Positions 46,600 to 56,340 of a stretch of DNA of 64,000 nt are shown here, one piece after another. Made by a program: the position numbers and the translations under genes. Where the stretch lies: assembly GCA_017475235.1 (NCBI GenBank), contig JAFVGA010000022.1:1-64000 (forward strand). Reading direction: 5' to 3'. This stretch comes from Eubacterium sp. (GTDB lineage Bacteria > Bacillota > Clostridia > Lachnospirales > Lachnospiraceae). Positions within the stretch are counted from its first letter, which is position 1, and every line of letters begins with the position of its first letter. The notes beneath the pieces are model-generated. The model did not search any database, was not told where the DNA came from, and saw nothing but the letters and a program-made list of their open reading frames with translations.

Positions 46600-46602
46600 T
46601 AA
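46574..46602 (-). promoter_or_regulatory. Probable promoter of the long operon, inside the clpB terminator
   Basis: On the - strand the extended -10 TGTTATAAT (46574-46582) spans the hairpin loop; TTTAAT (46597-46602) is 17 bases upstream. The first gene starts about 68 bases downstream. Confidence 0.55.
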
Positions 46603-46652
46603 AGGTCGATTTAGTGATATTTTAAGGGTTTTTGCCCCTTTTTCACTACTTT

Positions 46653-49229
46653 TTACTTAATAACTAGCTTGTCGTTCTTAACATCGAAAACTAGTGTATC
46701 TCCAATGCCAATTTCGCCCTCTAGAATTGTCTTCGCAGCGAGCGTCTCGACATTCTTTTGGATAAATCTCTTCAAAGGTCTAGCACCGTAAACTGGGTCA
46801 TATCCCCTATCAATTACGAAATCTTTAGCCTTATCTGTAAGCTCAACTTTAAGCTCTTTCTCTTTAAGTCTACTGTTAAGTTCGTCAATTACAAGATCTA
46901 CTATTCCAGCGATGTTTTCCTTAGTTAGAGGCTTGAACATAATGATCTCATCAAGTCTGTTCAAGAACTCTGGTCTGAAGTGATTCTTCAAATCATCCAT
47001 TACAGTTTTCTCTGCCTCTTCCTTGATATTTCCATCATCGTCGATTCCCTCTAGCAAGTACTGAGAACCGATATTAGATGTCATGATTAGGATAGTATTT
47101 TTAAAGTTTACAGTTCTACCCTGCGAGTCTGTGATTCGTCCATCATCAAGCACCTGAAGCAATACGTTGAACACATCTGGATGTGCTTTCTCGATCTCGT
47201 CAAACAATACAACAGAGTAAGGTTTACGTCTAACTGCTTCAGTTAACTGACCACCTTCGTCGTAGCCAACGTATCCCGGAGGCGCTCCGATTAGTCTAGA
47301 CACACTGAATTTCTCCATGTACTCGCTCATATCGATTCGAACGATATTGCTCTCATCGTCAAATAAATTCTGCGCCAAAGACTTAGCAAGTTCTGTTTTA
47401 CCTACACCTGTAGGTCCTAAGAACATAAACGAACCGATTGGCTTGTTTGGATCTTCCACGCCTGCTTTAGATCTAAGGATTGCCTCTGAAATCTTTGTAA
47501 CAGCCTCATCCTGTCCAATAACTCGTTTATGAAGTGCATCGTCCAAATGTAAGATTTTGTCTCGTTCAGTCTCGGTTAACTTAGCAACAGGAATTCCAGT
47601 CCATCTACTGATGATTCTTGCAATTTCCTCTTCAGTTACGCTCTCACGTACTAACTCGAGGTCTTTGCCTTTGACTTTCTCTTCCTCTTCTTCTAATTGC
47701 TTCTGTAGTTCAGGAAGTTTTCCGTATTGAAGTTCAGCAGCTTTGTCTAGGTCGTAGTCGTTCTGAGCTTTCTCGATCTCTTTCTTAACTCCCTCAACTT
47801 GCTCTCTCAACTCGCCAACCTTGTTTATGCTGTCTTTCTCATTCTCCCACTGAGCAACTTTATTGTCGTAATCACTCTTGAGTTCAGCCAACTCTTCCTG
47901 CAACTCCTCAAGTCTTTCCTTGCTCAAGTTGTCCTCTTCTTTCTTAAGAGCAGCCTCTTCTATCTCAAGTTGCATTACTTTACGTCTCAACTCATCAAGT
48001 TCTGTAGGCATTGAATCCATCTCGGTTTTGATAAGCGCACAAGCCTCGTCTACCAAGTCGATAGCTTTATCAGGTAAGAATCTGTCAGTGATATATCTGT
48101 CTGACAATGTAGCTGCGCTAACCAATGCGCCGTCCTGAATCTTGACTCCGTGGAAGACTTCGTATCTTTCCTTAATACCACGAAGAATTGAAATTGTATC
48201 TTCCACAGTTGGCTCTCCTACCATTACCGGTTGGAAACGTCTCTCTAACGCCTTATCTTTTTCAATGTACTCTCTGTACTCATCTAGTGTGGTAGCACCG
48301 ATACAGTGAAGTTCGCCTCTTGCAAGCATAGGTTTAAGCATATTGCCCGCATCCATAGCACCCTCAGTTTTACCAGCACCAACTATTGTGTGAAGCTCAT
48401 CGATGAAAAGAATAATCTCTCCGTCGCTTTCTTTCACATCGTTAAGTACAGCTTTAAGTCTTTCCTCGAACTCTCCTCGGTATTTAGCACCAGCCACCAA
48501 TGATCCAAGGTCCAGTGCAAAAATCTTTTTATCCTTCAAACCGTCTGGCACATCGCCTTTTACGATTCGCTGTGCAAGTCCTTCTATAGCTGCTGTTTTA
48601 CCAACACCTGGTTCACCGATTAGAACTGGATTGTTCTTTGTCTTCCTCGAAAGAATTCGAATAATGTTTCTGATTTCGTTGTCGCGTCCAATGATTGGAT
48701 CTAATTTTTGGTCTCTTGCTCTCTCAACCAAATCCTGTCCATATTTAGACAATGCCTCGTAAGTTCCTTCTGGATTATCAGAAGTAACTCTCTGAGAACC
48801 TCTTACAGTTTCAAGAACACTTAAGAATCTCTCGCGTGTAATGCCGAATTCTTTGAAGATGTCTTTCACTGCCTTGTTAGGTTTTTTAAGCATCGAAAGG
48901 AATAGGTGCTCCACTGACACGTATTCGTCTCCCATCTTCTTTGCCTCATCCTCAGCACTAACCAAAACGTCATTGAGCGCCTGGCTCATATGTCGTTCGC
49001 CACCTTGTACCTTTGGAAGCGCTTCAATAGCCTGAACAACACGATTATCAAAGTAATTGATATCAATATCCATTCTCTCAATCAGCTTGGCAATCAGACT
49101 ATCATTAATAGTCACCAGGCTGTGCAAGAAATGCTCTTGGTCAATTACTTGATTACCATATTCCATGGCAATTTTGTCGCACTCCTGTATGCTTTCAATT
49201 GATTTTTGTGTGAATTTATTTACATTCAT
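46653..49229 (-). CDS. clpB: ATP-dependent chaperone ClpB
   Basis: 858 residues from the ATG at 49229, which has GGAGGTG upstream; the frame opens six codons earlier. It disaggregates proteins with DnaK. N-terminal double Clp domain, first AAA+ with [16 protein letters not shown] and [13 protein letters not shown], the long middle coiled coil (~400-520, full length, the mark of ClpB rather than ClpC), second AAA+ with [16 protein letters not shown] and [16 protein letters not shown]. Single-gene unit. No CIRCE or CtsR operator seen upstream, but an array of GAGTA repeats. Confidence 0.95.
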   Translation of the reverse strand: MNVNKFTQKSIESIQECDKIAMEYGNQVIDQEHFLHSLVTINDSLIAKLIERMDIDINYFDNRVVQAIEALPKVQGGERHMSQALNDVLVSAEDEAKKMGDEYVSVEHLFLSMLKKPNKAVKDIFKEFGITRERFLSVLETVRGSQRVTSDNPEGTYEALSKYGQDLVERARDQKLDPIIGRDNEIRNIIRILSRKTKNNPVLIGEPGVGKTAAIEGLAQRIVKGDVPDGLKDKKIFALDLGSLVAGAKYRGEFEERLKAVLNDVKESDGEIILFIDELHTIVGAGKTEGAMDAGNMLKPMLARGELHCIGATTLDEYREYIEKDKALERRFQPVMVGEPTVEDTISILRGIKERYEVFHGVKIQDGALVSAATLSDRYITDRFLPDKAIDLVDEACALIKTEMDSMPTELDELRRKVMQLEIEEAALKKEEDNLSKERLEELQEELAELKSDYDNKVAQWENEKDSINKVGELREQVEGVKKEIEKAQNDYDLDKAAELQYGKLPELQKQLEEEEEKVKGKDLELVRESVTEEEIARIISRWTGIPVAKLTETERDKILHLDDALHKRVIGQDEAVTKISEAILRSKAGVEDPNKPIGSFMFLGPTGVGKTELAKSLAQNLFDDESNIVRIDMSEYMEKFSVSRLIGAPPGYVGYDEGGQLTEAVRRKPYSVVLFDEIEKAHPDVFNVLLQVLDDGRITDSQGRTVNFKNTILIMTSNIGSQYLLEGIDDDGNIKEEAEKTVMDDLKNHFRPEFLNRLDEIIMFKPLTKENIAGIVDLVIDELNSRLKEKELKVELTDKAKDFVIDRGYDPVYGARPLKRFIQKNVETLAAKTILEGEIGIGDTLVFDVKNDKLVIK

Positions 49230-49270
49230 AATATTCACCTCCACCACTTATTTTCTAATCGTAAAATAAG

Positions 49271-49305
49271 TACTCCAGGTACTCCCGAAATACTCATTTC
49301 TACTC
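49271..49305 (-). promoter_or_regulatory. Array of four GAGTA direct repeats upstream of clpB
   Basis: On the - strand GAGTA occurs at 49301-49305, 49291-49295, 49280-49284 and 49271-49275, with periods of 10, 11 and 9 bases, about one helical turn each. It lies 42-76 bases before the start codon. Possible regulator site; none known to me fits. Confidence 0.5.
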
Positions 49306-49397
49306 TTATATTGTCTTATAAAATTGTGTAATTTTTCCGTATGTTATTTAAAATAAATGTTAACTAATTATGAACGAAAAAAGCTGTTTTTATACAT

Positions 49398-49429
49398 AAA
49401 AAATAAGCCCAGCAGGTGCCGGGCTTATT
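49398..49429 (-). terminator. Terminator of the TM2 gene and its operon
   Basis: AATAAGCCC pairs with GGGCTTATT, 10-base loop, then TTTT on the - strand, directly after the stop codon. Confidence 0.85.
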
Positions 49430-49430
49430 A

Positions 49431-49871
49431 TTATATTAGTTTGTCTGGATCAACAACATATGTTCCTGATGCAATCTTCACAATATCCATAATAGTTAAT
49501 ATTAATGAAACTAAAACGCCTAATCCACAAAACCATCCGCCAACTAATGACATAACAAGTTTGAATACACCTTTCTTTGTTTCTCCCATTATAAAATTAT
49601 GAATACCAAGTGTTCCAATAAAAATAGCAACAAGTATAACAACAATCTTATCCTGTCCGCCAACTTGATCTCCTGCACTAGCCTTATTAGCCTCTGCCTG
49701 TTTTTTGGCTTCGTTAACTACGCAACCACATTGTGTGCAAACTGCTTGCTGTGGTTGAATTTCTGCTCCACAGTTTCCACAATACTTATTTCCTGTATCT
49801 TTGGCGAAGCCACATTTCGTGCAGACCGCCTGGCCATCTTGCATCTGCTCACCACAATTTGTACAAAACAT
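49431..49871 (-). CDS. Double zinc-ribbon TM2-domain membrane protein
   Basis: 146 residues. Two zinc ribbons (CTNCG...CTKCG and CGNCG...CTQCG, residues 1-50), an Ala/Lys linker, then a TM2 domain: two membrane helices around LGIHNFIMGETKKG (~75-135). TM2 proteins often combine with zinc ribbons; function unknown. AGGAGGAA before the ATG. Last gene of the operon that begins at 55547. Confidence 0.82.
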   Translation of the reverse strand: MFCTNCGEQMQDGQAVCTKCGFAKDTGNKYCGNCGAEIQPQQAVCTQCGCVVNEAKKQAEANKASAGDQVGGQDKIVVILVAIFIGTLGIHNFIMGETKKGVFKLVMSLVGGWFCGLGVLVSLILTIMDIVKIASGTYVVDPDKLI

Positions 49872-49888
49872 ATCATTCCTCCTAATTA

Positions 49889-50944
49889 TTAATTTAAAAT
49901 ATCTTCTAATGCCATAATCAAGGCATTCATTTGTTCTTTAGTTCCGATTGTAATTCTTATATACTCATCAATTCTTGGCTTATCAAAGTATCTAATGTAA
50001 ATACTCTTCTCGCGTAATTTTTCAAATATTTCTTTAGCTGGAACTGTTTCGTGTTTTGCAAACAAGAAGTTTGTCTGTGAATTAGTACACTCAAATCCCA
50101 TTTGTTTTAATTTGCGTTTTGTCTCTTCTCTAGTTTTCTTTATCTCATCAACCAGTCCGACAAAGTACTCATCATCCTTAATAGCCGCCTTAGCACCTCT
50201 AATAGCTGCCACATTCAATGTGTATGAGTTGTATGAAAACTTCACATCTTTAAGCGCCTTAATCAAAGTCTCACTACCAAATGCATATCCCACTCTCATT
50301 CCTGCAAGTGCTCGTGATTTTGAGAATGTTCTAACAACTAAAAAGTTCTCATACTTATCAATCAAATCTAAAACTGTCTCACCACCAAAGTCTATATAAG
50401 CTTCGTCCACTATCACTACTGAATCTGGATTAGCAGAGATAATCTCTTCTACCTGTGCTTTAGGAAGTGCAATTCCCGTTGGAGCATTTGGATTAGCAAA
50501 AACTATTCCACCGTTCTCCTTTTTGTAATCGTCAGGATTAATTTCAAACGTTTCCGTCAAAGGAATCGTCTCATATTTAATATCATATAAATCTGCCCAA
50601 ACATCATAGAATGAATATGTAATGTCCGGGAACAATATTGGCTTATCAGAATTAAAGAATGTTAAAAACGACATTCCTAAAATATCATCTGAGCCCACAC
50701 CCACAAATACTTTGCTTTCATCCACATCATAATAAGACGCAATCTCGCGAACCAAATCCGAAGCATCAGGATCTGGATATTTGCGAAGTGCATCTGGCAT
50801 CATACTTGCGATAGCCATCTGTACCATAGTTGATGGTGCAAATGGTGACTCGTTTGTATTTAGTTTTATAATGTCACTTCCACTTGGCTGTTCACCTGGG
50901 ACATATGGTGTGACTTTTCTAATGTTTTCTTCAAACTTTTTCAT
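49889..50944 (-). CDS. hisC: Histidinol-phosphate aminotransferase
   Basis: 351 residues, fold-type I PLP enzyme. It converts imidazole-acetol phosphate and glutamate to histidinol phosphate. Motifs: KLNTNESPFAPS, GVGSDDILGM, IVDEAYIDFGG (cofactor Asp) and the PLP lysine in RTFSKSRALAGMRVGYA. It is away from other his genes. It lies 9 bases after the VanZ-like gene; some HisC relatives act on aromatic amino acids, so another role is possible. Confidence 0.9.
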   Translation of the reverse strand: MKKFEENIRKVTPYVPGEQPSGSDIIKLNTNESPFAPSTMVQMAIASMMPDALRKYPDPDASDLVREIASYYDVDESKVFVGVGSDDILGMSFLTFFNSDKPILFPDITYSFYDVWADLYDIKYETIPLTETFEINPDDYKKENGGIVFANPNAPTGIALPKAQVEEIISANPDSVVIVDEAYIDFGGETVLDLIDKYENFLVVRTFSKSRALAGMRVGYAFGSETLIKALKDVKFSYNSYTLNVAAIRGAKAAIKDDEYFVGLVDEIKKTREETKRKLKQMGFECTNSQTNFLFAKHETVPAKEIFEKLREKSIYIRYFDKPRIDEYIRITIGTKEQMNALIMALEDILN

Positions 50945-50953
50945 TTCAATTCC

Positions 50954-51463
50954 TTACGAAGCCTTCGCCTCTTTTCTTTTATTTATAGCTTTCCAAATAG
51001 CAACCATAATAACTGCTGCTACAAATCCACCTAAAACATCCACCACAATATCAATTGGTCGGGCATTTCTACCCTTCACAAAGCCTTGATGGATTTCATC
51101 CGATATGGCATATAACAAACACCACCCAACTGTCATCAAGTATATATACCACTTTCTCGAAACGTTTCTAATTCTTTCAAACGTAAGCAACAACCCAGTA
51201 ACTAGCGTTCCCAAAATGCCATATTCGCCGAAGTGACCAATCTTTCTCACAGTCTTACTAACCGTCATAAAGAATTCATGTTGTTCTTTCTTTGGTAGTT
51301 TCTTGTAGTCAGGTTTAATAATTTTCATTACTCTGAAAGTAATCTTATCGCTTAAAGATTGAGATTTATCTCCGTCGTCTGCTGAAAATCCAAAAATTAC
51401 ATACATCCAACCTAAGATTAAAATTATTAAAACTATTCTAATAATCCAAACTTTAAGCTTCAT
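50954..51463 (-). CDS. VanZ-like membrane protein
   Basis: 169 residues, about four membrane segments. RKIGHFGEYGILG and YAISDEIHQGFVKGRNARPIDIV with VDVLGGFV are the VanZ family signature. Members give low-level teicoplanin resistance or have unknown roles. Its start overlaps the glmM end by 11 bases, so it is translationally coupled. Confidence 0.88.
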   Translation of the reverse strand: MKLKVWIIRIVLIILILGWMYVIFGFSADDGDKSQSLSDKITFRVMKIIKPDYKKLPKKEQHEFFMTVSKTVRKIGHFGEYGILGTLVTGLLLTFERIRNVSRKWYIYLMTVGWCLLYAISDEIHQGFVKGRNARPIDIVVDVLGGFVAAVIMVAIWKAINKRKEAKAS

Positions 51464-52796
51464 AACCTTTGCTCTTAATAACCTCTACCACTTCTTTAAC
51501 AACTTTCTGTGCAATCTCATCAGTCTTAGCCTCAGCCATAACACGAACTACTGGCTCTGTTCCACTAGCTCTTAGGATAATTCTTCCGTCGCCTTCCAAA
51601 TCATCTTCTACTTTCTTAGCTGCTGCTAGCACGTCTTCATCGTTTAATACAACTTCTTTGTCTTCGACGCGCACATTTTCTAAGTACTGTGGATAAATAG
51701 TAACTGGCGCGATTAGCTCAGACATTTTCTTCTTAGCAGTAAGCATAAACTCCATAAGCTTGATTGATGTAAGAACACCATCACCTGTTGTTGCATACTT
51801 ACTAAAAATAATGTGACCTGACTGCTCGCCACCGAGTCTGTAATCGTTATTCTTCATGCACTCGTATACGAACTTATCACCAACATCAGTTTTCTCGTAT
51901 GCGATGTCGGCCTCTTCAAAGGCCTTGTAAAGTCCAAGGTTAGACATAATCGTAGTTGCTACGGCGTTGTTCTTAAGTTCGCCCTTTTCTTTCATATGTA
52001 CTGCTGCTACATACAAAATTAAATCACCATCCACTATCTTTCCTTCGTCGTCTATACAGAAACATCTATCAGCGTCGCCGTCGTATGCGAAACCGACATC
52101 TAACTTATTATCAATAACATACTGTTGGAGAACTTCAATATGTGTAGAACCACAATTCATATTTATGTTAGTACCGTTTGGCTGATCATTGATTACGTAT
52201 GTCTCAGCACCTAGCGCGTCAAATACACTCTTAGCAATTGCTGAAGCACTACCGTTTGAACAGTCCAGTCCAACCTTAATATTTCTAAATGAATGCTTTG
52301 CCAAAGACATTAGATAACCCATGTATCTATTACGTCCTGCAAAGTAGTCGACAGTTCTACCAATATCTTCTCTTTCTGCATATGGGATAGAATCAAAGTC
52401 AGCGTCCAAATAATCTTCTATCTGGTCGATAACTTCCTGCTCCATCTTCTCACCATTTGCGTTAAGAAGTTTTATACCATTATCATAAAATGGATTGTGA
52501 CTAGCCGAAATCATAATTCCGCAGTCAAAGTCCTCAGTTCTTACAACATATGAAACGGAAGGTGTTGTTGTAACGTGTAAAAGGTATACGTCCGCCCCCG
52601 TCGAAGTAAGTCCTGCAGCCAAGGCATCCTCAAACATATAACTGCTTCGTCTTGTATCCTTTCCAATAGCCACTGAGCAATCGCCCTTCTGACTATAGTA
52701 GTGACCTAAAAATCTGCCCACTTTAAAAGCGTGCATAGCAGTTAGATCTTTGTTAGCCTCACCTCTAAATCCATCTGTGCCAAAATACTTTCCCAT
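51453..52796 (-). CDS. glmM: Phosphoglucosamine mutase
   Basis: 447 residues from the ATG at 52796 with GGAGG 8 bases upstream; an in-frame TTG lies five codons earlier. It converts glucosamine-6-P to glucosamine-1-P for peptidoglycan precursors. Active serine in MISASHNPFYDNGIK, metal loop AYDGDADRC, sugar loop GGEQSGHII, phosphate loop RASGTEPVVRV. All four are intact. Part of the operon with the ABC exporter upstream and VanZ downstream. Confidence 0.93.
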   Translation of the reverse strand: MGKYFGTDGFRGEANKDLTAMHAFKVGRFLGHYYSQKGDCSVAIGKDTRRSSYMFEDALAAGLTSTGADVYLLHVTTTPSVSYVVRTEDFDCGIMISASHNPFYDNGIKLLNANGEKMEQEVIDQIEDYLDADFDSIPYAEREDIGRTVDYFAGRNRYMGYLMSLAKHSFRNIKVGLDCSNGSASAIAKSVFDALGAETYVINDQPNGTNINMNCGSTHIEVLQQYVIDNKLDVGFAYDGDADRCFCIDDEGKIVDGDLILYVAAVHMKEKGELKNNAVATTIMSNLGLYKAFEEADIAYEKTDVGDKFVYECMKNNDYRLGGEQSGHIIFSKYATTGDGVLTSIKLMEFMLTAKKKMSELIAPVTIYPQYLENVRVEDKEVVLNDEDVLAAAKKVEDDLEGDGRIILRASGTEPVVRVMAEAKTDEIAQKVVKEVVEVIKSKGYEA

Positions 52797-52818
52797 TTTT
52801 AAATCCTCCAAGTAAGTT

Positions 52819-54531
52819 TTATAACTCCCTCATAGTTAGAATCTTGTTATCAATCAAGAATTCTTTGTTGCAGACCTGTAGGGCTGCATTTTTATGTGTA
52901 ATGATAACACAAGTCTTTGAGTTAAGCGACTTAATGTTATCTAACACTCTCTTTTCAGTTTCAGCATCAAGTGCCGATGTGGCCTCGTCCAAAAGAATGA
53001 TAGGCGCGTCTGATACAATCGCTCTTGCAATAGCAAGTCTTTGCGCTTGTCCTTCAGAAACTCCCGTTCCTTTCTCACCTAATACTGTATCAAGTCCATC
53101 TGGCAATGTATCGACAAAATCATCAATACTACTAATCTCTAGTGCCTTATGAATATCTTCATCTGTAGCATATGGATTGATAAGTTTAATGTTGTCTCTC
53201 AAAGTTCCGCTGAACAAATAGTTACCCTGTGGCACATATGAGAACAAGCTTCTCGTACTTGGGCTTGCATCCACAAACTGACCATTGTTTTCATATAATC
53301 TAATCGTTCCCTCATTTGGCGTAAACACTCCGAGAAGCATCTTCATTAGAGTACTCTTACCAATTCCGGAAATACCTCTGATTGCAACAAAGTCGCCTTT
53401 GTCAAACTCTGCGTTTCCTTCTTCGAGGACGCTCTCTCTTCCATAGTTAAATTTGATGTTTGCAAATTCTGCTTTGTTAAAGTTTTTATAAAACTCTGGT
53501 GCATTTATCTCTTCAACATCTTTTTCTTCATTTTCAATTTCTTCAATCTCAATAATTCTCTCTGCTGATGCAATAATCGCATAGTAGTCTGGCACAACCT
53601 TTGTGATATTTACAAATGGCGCCTGAATCTGGCCGATAAGCTGAAGCATCGCTGTAAGTGTACCGTAAGTAAGTGCACCCATAGCCACCTTAATTGCTGC
53701 CCAAACCAATGCTGCTAAGTATCCTGCGTTAAACACAAATGAGAAACCAGCGTTTGCCAAAATGCTAACTCTTCTTCTCTTCATCTTAGCCCAGTAGTTA
53801 ATCTCCTGGTAGTCATCACCTTTTTCTCTGAAAGTGTCTTCCGCGCCGAAGGTCTTAACAACTAGCATACTCTCGATTGCTTCCTGGAAGAATGATCTTA
53901 CCACACCTTCAGTAGATTGAACTTCTTTGTGCAAGCCTTTGAACTTCTTTCTCAAAAGCAATGTGATTATTGAGATGAGTACACCAGCGATTAAGAACAA
54001 TATTGTGAACTTTGGCGCAATCACAACTAGTACTACAAACGCTCCAACAAACTGCGTAATGTAGTAAAGCAAGTTTGGAATAATTCCAATCACACCTTCT
54101 GTCACTATGTTGATATCACTAGTTAGTCTGTTGATTAACTCACCACTGTGAATCTTATTTATATCTTCATACTTTTTATTTAAAATGCCATAGAACAATT
54201 TTGTTCTAAATCTCATTGTAAGTTTTGCTGTTACTTTTATACCAATAGCTGAAGCAAGAACTCTAATCACTAGTCGCGCTGTAATAACTACTAGAATAAC
54301 TACACCCCAGAAAAATATCTTATGGATGAATGCATCTCTAGCGGCTCCTTCAGTCTCTGCGGCATGTTGTGCTGCATCAATCGCATACTTACTTAGTAGC
54401 GCAACAACTGTATTTACTAAAGCCAAGATAATATAGAACACACTAATTAAAACTACATAAGGGATATCCCTCTTGCAGTTTTTAATTATCCATCTTAATC
54501 CTGCTGAATTTTCTTTCTTAAATACTTTCAA
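52819..54531 (-). CDS. ABC exporter (fused membrane and ATPase domains), TTG start
   Basis: 570 residues. The start codon is TTG at 54531 (AGGAG 8 bases upstream; no better ATG near). Six membrane helices in residues ~20-310, then the ATPase: Walker A GISGIGKSTLMK, Q-loop VPQGNYLF, signature VSEGQAQRLAIARA, Walker B IILLDEATSALD. The Walker A has I in place of the usual S/C-G run, still functional-looking. A half-transporter that should dimerise. Its neighbours (PqqD-like and HPr-kinase-like) suggest export of a modified peptide or lipid-linked product rather than a drug. Confidence 0.88.
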   Translation of the reverse strand: MKVFKKENSAGLRWIIKNCKRDIPYVVLISVFYIILALVNTVVALLSKYAIDAAQHAAETEGAARDAFIHKIFFWGVVILVVITARLVIRVLASAIGIKVTAKLTMRFRTKLFYGILNKKYEDINKIHSGELINRLTSDINIVTEGVIGIIPNLLYYITQFVGAFVVLVVIAPKFTILFLIAGVLISIITLLLRKKFKGLHKEVQSTEGVVRSFFQEAIESMLVVKTFGAEDTFREKGDDYQEINYWAKMKRRRVSILANAGFSFVFNAGYLAALVWAAIKVAMGALTYGTLTAMLQLIGQIQAPFVNITKVVPDYYAIIASAERIIEIEEIENEEKDVEEINAPEFYKNFNKAEFANIKFNYGRESVLEEGNAEFDKGDFVAIRGISGIGKSTLMKMLLGVFTPNEGTIRLYENNGQFVDASPSTRSLFSYVPQGNYLFSGTLRDNIKLINPYATDEDIHKALEISSIDDFVDTLPDGLDTVLGEKGTGVSEGQAQRLAIARAIVSDAPIILLDEATSALDAETEKRVLDNIKSLNSKTCVIITHKNAALQVCNKEFLIDNKILTMREL

Positions 54532-54542
54532 TTATCTGGCTC

Positions 54543-54812
54543 CTACTCTTCTTCAAATAAGTCTTGCTCTTTAACTTTTTCAATGAATGCATCCACATCC
54601 TCTGCGGCTGTTTCATCGTCCACATCATATTCGTCGGTCAACGCCTTAATCAAGTCATCTCTACTAATGCCATCTATCATTTTTTCAAATAGAAATGCTC
54701 CTGTCTCATTTAGGTTCATCATTCCGTTAAACTCTAATGTAGCCTCTCCAATCGGAACAACTACAAATGATCCTGCAACATTTCTTAAAATATATCCTTC
54801 TTTGATCTTCAT
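54543..54812 (-). CDS. PqqD-like peptide-binding protein
   Basis: 89 residues. GYILRNVAGSFVVVPIGEATLEFNGMMNLNETGAFLFEKM (given here as the N-terminal half) is the PqqD winged-helix pattern with the NETGAFLFE helix. PqqD proteins bind leader peptides and deliver them to modifying enzymes. ATG follows the stop of the kinase-like gene directly (TAG-ATG). No radical SAM enzyme or precursor peptide is near. Confidence 0.85.
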   Translation of the reverse strand: MKIKEGYILRNVAGSFVVVPIGEATLEFNGMMNLNETGAFLFEKMIDGISRDDLIKALTDEYDVDDETAAEDVDAFIEKVKEQDLFEEE

Positions 54813-55547
54813 CTAAACTCTCCTAATCTTCTCGTATGCCATGTCTGCTGCTTCGCTTGATATATTACAACCCATTTTGTAAATAGGGTTTTCATTCAAA
54901 ACTTTTTCCATAGTGGACAAAACTTTATCTATATTTTTTTCTTGGTGAAGTTTTCTTATAGTCTGTTTAAAAAACTTTGGAACAGCTTCCACTACATTTT
55001 CTGGCTCTATCCAGTTTTCTTCACTTCTCTCTATGAAAACAATAGCACCAAGTTTTACTTTTGCATTTTTGTTTGTATTGTCTTTTCCGCACCATGGAGT
55101 GCCATATACAAACCATTCACCATCTATGTTTTTGATGGCGGGCTTATCATCATTAATTATATATGCTCTGTCGCCAAACTTTTCGAGCCAGAGGTGAGTA
55201 TGTGTAGTTTTACCCACTCCTTTGTCTGCTGAAAATAAATATGCATATCCGTCCACAACCACTGCTGACGAATGAAGCATTATACTCTGTTCGGCAATTA
55301 GAATTCTGTTAAATAGCGCACCTGTTGTCACATACTCTATGTCTTCATCACTTAAGTGTCCAACTCCCCTTGCTTTTCTTTTCTCATAGAACTCTAAGCC
55401 TAAGTCAATCTCATAGTCTGGCTCATCCCAATCAGTCTTTGCAAGGTACTCACTCGCCAAGTCCTTTGTTCTGTTGTAGTAAGTAGTCATCAAAACCTTT
55501 AGGCCTGCTATTTCATATTTAGCTGTAAACTTATTAACTTCAGACAC
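54813..55547 (-). CDS. HPr-kinase-like / PEPCK-fold protein, GTG start
   Basis: 244 residues, GTG start with GGGAG 9 bases upstream. The centre LHSSAVVVDGYAYLFSADKGVGKTTHTHLW contains the P-loop of the HPr kinase fold (split view: LHSSAVVVDG then SADKGVGKTTHTHLW), followed by YIINDDKPAIKN and VYGTPWCGKD. Unlike true HprK it lacks the N-terminal domain and the usual genomic setting. Such proteins are found with PqqD-like proteins in peptide-modification and related clusters. Substrate unknown. First gene of the operon, just behind the cpsD terminator. Confidence 0.8.
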   Translation of the reverse strand: MSEVNKFTAKYEIAGLKVLMTTYYNRTKDLASEYLAKTDWDEPDYEIDLGLEFYEKRKARGVGHLSDEDIEYVTTGALFNRILIAEQSIMLHSSAVVVDGYAYLFSADKGVGKTTHTHLWLEKFGDRAYIINDDKPAIKNIDGEWFVYGTPWCGKDNTNKNAKVKLGAIVFIERSEENWIEPENVVEAVPKFFKQTIRKLHQEKNIDKVLSTMEKVLNENPIYKMGCNISSEAADMAYEKIRRV

Positions 55548-55571
55548 TAATTAACTCTCCCAATAAATGTC

Positions 55572-55600
55572 AAAAACACCTATGTGGTTAAAACATAGGC
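55572..55600 (-). terminator. Terminator of cpsD
   Basis: CCTATGT pairs with ACATAGG (7-base loop), followed by TGTTTTTG on the - strand. The next gene on the strand starts 24 bases later. Confidence 0.72.
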
Positions 55601-55614
55601 ATCTTTGATATTAA

Positions 55615-56334
55615 TTATTTATAATAATCGTTTGAACCGTATCCATAACCGTAGCCGCGCTTGTAGTATTTGCCGTAGTATCCACTGTAGTAAGCGCCCT
55701 TGCCATCTGGATCCACCTTATTAAGTACAGCACCAAGTAATCTACATCCTGATTTCTTCAACTGCTCAATTTGCTTTTGAACATATTTGTAACTAACGTT
55801 AGCCTGTGAAATAAGGAAGATTACTCCATCTGTCTGCTGAGCCACAATAGCTGGATCAATTACCTGTCCAATAGGTGGTGTATCAATAATTACATAATCG
55901 TAAGCATTCTTTGTAAGTCTAAGCATCTCTGTGAATCTCTCATTGTCTAGTAACTCCGCTGGGTTTGGAGGAACTGGACCAGATAAAATCATATCGAGAT
56001 TGTCTATGTTTGTTCTGTATCTAATACTATCTAGTCTTTCCACGCCTGAAAGATAATGAGTAAGTCCCTTTATAGCCTTATTAATCTTGTAACGACCAAT
56101 CAAAACTGACTTTCTAAGGTCGGCATCGATAAATAACACCTTACTTCCACACTCAGCCATTGAAACTGCAAGGTTGAATGCTACCATTGACTTTCCTTCG
56201 TTTGGAACTGAACTAGTTAGTGAAATAAGCTTTACATCATCTCCACAGAATTGGACATTAGTTCTAAGTGTCTTATATGCTTCTCTTGTCTTAAAATCTA
56301 AATCAGATATTTTATCTAAATTAATATTTAACAT
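55615..56334 (-). CDS. cpsD: Tyrosine-protein kinase (BY-kinase), CpsD/CapB type
   Basis: 239 residues. Walker A variant SVPNEGKSMVAFN, Walker A' VLFIDADLRKS, Walker B YVIIDTPPIG, and a C-terminal tyrosine cluster (YYSGYYGKYYKRGYGYGYG...DYYK) that is autophosphorylated in the family. It steers chain length and export of surface polysaccharide with CpsC as its membrane activator and CpsB as phosphatase. Third gene of cpsB-cpsC-cpsD. Confidence 0.94.
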   Translation of the reverse strand: MLNINLDKISDLDFKTREAYKTLRTNVQFCGDDVKLISLTSSVPNEGKSMVAFNLAVSMAECGSKVLFIDADLRKSVLIGRYKINKAIKGLTHYLSGVERLDSIRYRTNIDNLDMILSGPVPPNPAELLDNERFTEMLRLTKNAYDYVIIDTPPIGQVIDPAIVAQQTDGVIFLISQANVSYKYVQKQIEQLKKSGCRLLGAVLNKVDPDGKGAYYSGYYGKYYKRGYGYGYGSNDYYK

Positions 56335-56340
56335 ATGACC

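Noticed and set aside
49230..49400. CIRCE or CtsR operator upstream of clpB
   Set aside because: Neither TTAGCACTC/GAGTGCTAA nor tandem GGTCAAA-type heptads is present; only GAGTA repeats occur.
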